Origin: Dyadobacter sp. CECT 9275
Lineage (GTDB): Bacteria; Bacteroidota; Bacteroidia; Cytophagales; Spirosomataceae
Length of the DNA: 64,000 nucleotides
Assembly: GCF_907164905.1 (NCBI RefSeq)
Contig: NZ_CAJRAF010000002.1
Span: forward strand, 2,480,001 to 2,544,000
Direction: 5' to 3'
The notes under the pieces are model-generated. The model was not told the DNA's origin, did not search any database, and saw only the letters and a list, made by a program, of their open reading frames with translations. Within the stretch, counting starts at the first letter, position 1. Every line of letters starts with the position of its first letter. The translations under genes were made by a program, and so were the position numbers. Positions 60,513-64,000 of this stretch are shown here, one piece after another.

Positions 60513-63512
60513 ATGATGCCGCAAACAGCTGTTGATGATTCTACCCTCCGTAAACTTGCCGAGACCATTGAAGGCGATTTATTTCTGGATGAAACCATTC
60601 GTACCCTTTACGCAACTGACGCCTCTGCCTATCGCGAAATGCCCCTGGCGGTGGCCATACCAAAGCATATTACCGATATCAGGAACCTGATCTCCTTCGC
60701 TAATAAAAATCATATCTCTCTTATTCCAAGAACAGCGGGCACCTCGCTTGCCGGGCAGGTGGTAGGAAACGGTATCGTAGTGGATGTTTCAAAAAACTTC
60801 ACTAAAATACTGGAAATCAACCAGGAAGAACATTGGGTAAGGGTTCAGCCTGGTGTGGTTCGTGACGAGCTGAATATGGCTCTTAAGCCCTATGGCCTGT
60901 ACTTTGGTCCCGAAACTTCTACTGCCAACCGGGCCATGATCGGCGGGATGGTTGGGAATAATTCCTGCGGATCTAACAGTATCGTTTATGGAAGTGCCAG
61001 GGAGCATACGCTGGAAGTAAAAGCCATACTGGCGGATGGCACCGATGCCGAATTTAAACAACTCAACGCTGCCGAATATGCGGATCTACTCAGTGCTGCG
61101 CGAAGTAAAAACGGCAGTGCCTCCTTACTGGATAAAATTTATCTTTCCACAGACAGCATACTTGCTTCGGATAATAACCAAGAGGAAATCCGAAAAAACT
61201 TCCCGAAACCCAGCATCAGCAGACGTAATACAGGCTATGCGCTGGATATGCTCCTGAACATGGAACCTTATTCCCAACAGGAAAACGCAGAAGAAGCCAG
61301 GCCTTTTAATATGTGCAGTCTCATTGCGGGTTCGGAAGGTACGCTTTGTTTTTTGACAGAAATCAAACTAAACCTCGTACCGCTGCCCCCTAAAACGCAG
61401 GGCCTGGTATGCGTGCATTGTAATTCTATTGATGAAGCTTTACGAGCGACTGTCCTGACGCTTAAGTACCAGCCTCATGCCGTGGAACTTATTGACGACT
61501 ACGTACTTGAATGCGCCAGTACCAATGCCGAACAAAAGAAAAATGCCTTTTTTGTAATGAATAAGCCGGACGGCAGCTTTCCTGCTATTCTCGTAGCCGA
61601 CCTCTCACGCGAAACAAAGGAGGAAGTTGAAGCCTTGGCTGCGGCTTTAACAGCAGAGCTCATGGAAGCCGGAATCGGGTTTCACTATCCGCTTTTATTT
61701 GGAGAGGACACCAAAAAAATATGGAGCTTGCGTAAAGCGGGGCTCGGCTTGCTGGCTAATATTCCGGGCGATGAAAAGGCAGTGGCGGTCATAGAAGACA
61801 CGGCGGTAGATGTATACGACCAGCCTGATTACATCAGGGATTTCAATATAATTCTCAAGAAACATGGCATGTCAGCGGTGCATTACGCACATGCAGGGAC
61901 AGGAGAATTACACCTTCGCCCGATTATAAATCTCAAAACTTCGGAAGGACATCGCCAGTTCAGGATGATCGCCGAAGAAATTGCAACACTGGTTAAAAAA
62001 TATGACGGGTCACTGTCCGGCGAGCATGGCGACGGGCGTCTGAGAGGTGAATTTATTCCTAAGATGGTCGGTGAACATAACTATAACCTGTTTAAGGAAA
62101 TTAAAAAGGCCTGGGACCCCAACAATATTTTCAATCCCGGAAAAATTGTTGATACAGCCCCTATGGATACTTTTCTCCGTTATGAGGCCGACCAGCAAAC
62201 ACCTGAATTCAAGACCCATTTCAGATTTCACGATCAGACAATACTTCAGCATGCCGAGCAATGTAACGGCTCCGGCGACTGCCGTAAAACCCAGCTGAGC
62301 GGCGGAACCATGTGCCCAAGTTTCATGGCAACGCGCAATGAAAAGGATACCACAAGAGCCCGGGCAAACATTCTGCGCGAGATGCTCACCCGTTCTCCAA
62401 AAGAGAACAGGTTTGACAATAAGGCCATCAAGGAAGTTTATGATTTATGCCTAGCCTGCAAAGGCTGCAAAGGCGAATGCCCGTCCAATGTGGATGTTGC
62501 CAAGCTTAAAATGGAGTTCCTACAGCAATATCATGATGTGCACGGAGTACCGCTAAGGTCATGGCTGGTGGGCAATTTCTCCAAAATGACCGGACTCGCA
62601 AGCTATGTTCCCTGGGCTTATAACCTGGTTTATAAAAATGCCCCATTGCGCCGGATTGCCAACCGGATCGTTGGCTTTCACCCTGACCGGACCATGCCTT
62701 TGCTGCACGACACTACCCTGAAAGGCTGGTGGAAGAACAAAGTAAAAAAGGAGGTATCAAGCACAAAAAATGCGAAAAACCAACCAAAGGTTTATCTGTT
62801 TTGTGACGAATTTACCAATTATAACGATGTTGAGATTGGCAAGAAATCCATACTCGCGCTGGAAAAATTAGGGTACGAGGTAATCATTCCCGAACATGGC
62901 CCCTCAGGCAGACCTCAGCTGTCAAAAGGATTACTCAGGGATGCAAAGAAATTGGCTGAAAACAATATCAAACTACTTAAAGATATCATATCCTACGATA
63001 CGCCGTTGGTGGGTATAGAGCCATCGGCGATCCTCACGTTCCGCGACGAATACCCCGACCTTGTGGGAGACGAATGGGTGGAAGAAGCGAAAAAACTGGC
63101 TATGAATGCCCTGCAGTTTGACGAATTCATCGCCCGCGAAATGGAACTGAAAAAGATTACTAAAAATCAGTTTACAAAAGAAAAACGGCTCATCAAGCTT
63201 CATGGGCACTGTCAGCAGAAAGCCATTTCCAGCGTGGTACCAACTAAAAAAATGCTTTCGCTGCCTGAAAATTATACCGTTCAGCTGATCCCATCAGGTT
63301 GCTGCGGCATGGCCGGTTCATTTGGGTATGAAACGGAGCATTACGACCTTTCCATGCAGATAGGTGAGCTGGTCCTGTTCCCGGCCGTGAGACAGCAACC
63401 CGAAGAGGTGATCATCGCCGCGCCCGGCACCAGCTGCAGGCATCAGATTCATGACGGAACGGGACGAAAGGCATTACACCCCGCAGAAATACTTTGGGAT
63501 GCTTTGGTTTAA
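60513..63512 (+). CDS. FAD-binding and 4Fe-4S oxidoreductase (D-lactate/glycolate dehydrogenase-like, YdiJ type)
   Basis: 999 residues, a fusion of a GlcD-like flavoprotein and a GlpC-like iron-sulfur part. FAD domain (about 40-290): PRTAGTSLAGQVVGNGIVVDVSKNF and PYGLYFGPETSTANRAMIGGMVGNNSCGSNSIVYG. FAD-oxidase C-terminal domain: AVHYAHAGTGELHLRPIINLK, SGEHGDGRLRGEF. Iron-sulfur region: CNGSGDC..MCPS and CLACKGCKGECP. CCG domain: LIPSGCCGMAGSFGYETEH near residue 930. The enzyme probably oxidises a 2-hydroxy acid such as D-lactate or D-2-hydroxyglutarate and delivers electrons to the respiratory chain. Two possible adjacent ATGs at 60513 and 60516. Confidence 0.94.
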   Translation: MMPQTAVDDSTLRKLAETIEGDLFLDETIRTLYATDASAYREMPLAVAIPKHITDIRNLISFANKNHISLIPRTAGTSLAGQVVGNGIVVDVSKNFTKILEINQEEHWVRVQPGVVRDELNMALKPYGLYFGPETSTANRAMIGGMVGNNSCGSNSIVYGSAREHTLEVKAILADGTDAEFKQLNAAEYADLLSAARSKNGSASLLDKIYLSTDSILASDNNQEEIRKNFPKPSISRRNTGYALDMLLNMEPYSQQENAEEARPFNMCSLIAGSEGTLCFLTEIKLNLVPLPPKTQGLVCVHCNSIDEALRATVLTLKYQPHAVELIDDYVLECASTNAEQKKNAFFVMNKPDGSFPAILVADLSRETKEEVEALAAALTAELMEAGIGFHYPLLFGEDTKKIWSLRKAGLGLLANIPGDEKAVAVIEDTAVDVYDQPDYIRDFNIILKKHGMSAVHYAHAGTGELHLRPIINLKTSEGHRQFRMIAEEIATLVKKYDGSLSGEHGDGRLRGEFIPKMVGEHNYNLFKEIKKAWDPNNIFNPGKIVDTAPMDTFLRYEADQQTPEFKTHFRFHDQTILQHAEQCNGSGDCRKTQLSGGTMCPSFMATRNEKDTTRARANILREMLTRSPKENRFDNKAIKEVYDLCLACKGCKGECPSNVDVAKLKMEFLQQYHDVHGVPLRSWLVGNFSKMTGLASYVPWAYNLVYKNAPLRRIANRIVGFHPDRTMPLLHDTTLKGWWKNKVKKEVSSTKNAKNQPKVYLFCDEFTNYNDVEIGKKSILALEKLGYEVIIPEHGPSGRPQLSKGLLRDAKKLAENNIKLLKDIISYDTPLVGIEPSAILTFRDEYPDLVGDEWVEEAKKLAMNALQFDEFIAREMELKKITKNQFTKEKRLIKLHGHCQQKAISSVVPTKKMLSLPENYTVQLIPSGCCGMAGSFGYETEHYDLSMQIGELVLFPAVRQQPEEVIIAAPGTSCRHQIHDGTGRKALHPAEILWDALV

Positions 63513-63637
63513 ATTTTTCAAACCGTATTATTGATCGTACCCTAATTTGAATTACCTATTTAATTTCAAAGGATATCTGTAACTTAGAGTTATCGTATTC
63601 ATTACACTTAAAGAATTCGTCATCAAATCCCGGAATC

Positions 63638-64000
63638 ATGACACTGGCTGTTAGTAGCTCGCTTGCTGAATACCAGAATGAACTGCGTCTTGACTTGCTC
63701 ATAGACATGGATGATGATGCATTTTTCGAATTCTGTCAACGTAATCCTGAACTTCGTTTTGAGCGCAATCCAGACGGAACAATCATCATTATGCCTTTAA
63801 CAGGAGGAAAAACGGGAATCAGAAATTCGGAGCTTTCTTTTGAAGTGGTTTTATGGAACCGGGCCCGTCGGCTAGGACAGGTGTTTGACTCCTCAACCGG
63901 ATTCAGATTCCCTAATGGTGCTATGCGTTCCCCTGATATTGCCTGGATAAGTAATCAGAAATGGGATTTACTGACAGCCAGGGAACAGGAAAAATTTCCG
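63638..64000 (+). CDS. Uma2-family endonuclease-like protein (3' partial)
   Basis: 121 residues are visible, and the frame is open at the right edge. ATG at 63638 reads MTLAVSSSLAEYQ. It has the Uma2 (DUF820) PD-(D/E)xK-like pattern: FFEFCQRNPELRFERNPDGTIIIMPLTGG, then GFRFPNGAMRSPDIAWIS with the PD of the active site. The remaining E-x-K part would lie beyond the window. Uma2 proteins are small nuclease-fold proteins found in many copies in Bacteroidota and cyanobacteria; function is not established. Confidence 0.85.
   Translation, partial: MTLAVSSSLAEYQNELRLDLLIDMDDDAFFEFCQRNPELRFERNPDGTIIIMPLTGGKTGIRNSELSFEVVLWNRARRLGQVFDSSTGFRFPNGAMRSPDIAWISNQKWDLLTAREQEKFP

Overview
The window looks like chromosomal DNA of a Bacteroidota bacterium, most likely a member of the Cytophagales (Dyadobacter or Spirosoma type). 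I infer this from two SusC/SusD pairs, a MacB/FtsX-type ABC permease of about 790 residues, a fused MoaC-MoaB protein, and TAnnTTTG-type -7 boxes (TATCTTTG occurs four times upstream of genes). The genus assignment is inference. No rRNA, tRNA, CRISPR array, prophage or insertion sequence was seen.

Layout. 1-5.5 kb: a SusC (cut by the left edge), its SusD and an AraC-type regulator, then a convergent FtsX-type permease. 8.4-10.1 kb: an A/T-rich two-gene islet, an AAA ATPase followed by a DUF4276 (TOPRIM-like) protein, which resembles ATPase-nuclease anti-phage modules; the junction appears to be frameshifted in an A6 run. 10.3-12.6 kb: a Tat-exported phosphocholine-specific phospholipase C. 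13-28.4 kb: a nine-gene + strand locus, read as one rhamnoside utilisation locus: GH78 rhamnosidase, SusC, SusD, second GH78 rhamnosidase, SDR dehydrogenase, PF04199 'cyclase' hydrolase, zinc alcohol dehydrogenase, 2-hydroxyacid dehydrogenase and a DMT-type permease. No isomerase, kinase or aldolase of the classical rhamnose route is present, so the released sugar or aglycone may be oxidised.

28.5-38.5 kb: mixed single genes and pairs: msrA, an SGNH esterase, a glutathionylspermidine-synthase-like ATP-grasp enzyme with a UPF0323-like lipoprotein, a class V aminotransferase, an M23 peptidase, an aldo/keto reductase, a TonB receptor with two metal-box-like palindromes upstream, and a tiny free-standing CBM48-like protein followed by a 13-copy heptanucleotide repeat. 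38.6-45.6 kb (- strand): a TIM-barrel sugar isomerase-like protein and two large paralogous propeller/HEAT dehydrogenase-like proteins, only one of which keeps its cytochrome c domain. 45.6-49.1 kb: secreted and membrane proteins.

49.2-53.2 kb: a molybdenum cofactor operon (moeA, moaD, moaE, moaCB, moaA, all on the - strand). 53.6-64 kb: a lytic transglycosylase with a possible eight-codon leader, a cyclophilin, a sodium/solute symporter, an HExxH peptidase, purH, an SDR lacking the usual YxxxK pair, a FAD/Fe-S oxidase, and a Uma2-family nuclease gene cut by the right edge.

The most unusual items are the ATPase-DUF4276 islet with its frameshifted junction, the oxidative enzyme set behind the two rhamnosidases, and the repeat after the CBM48-like gene. 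Many genes are separated by long perfect hairpins that act as convincing terminators.
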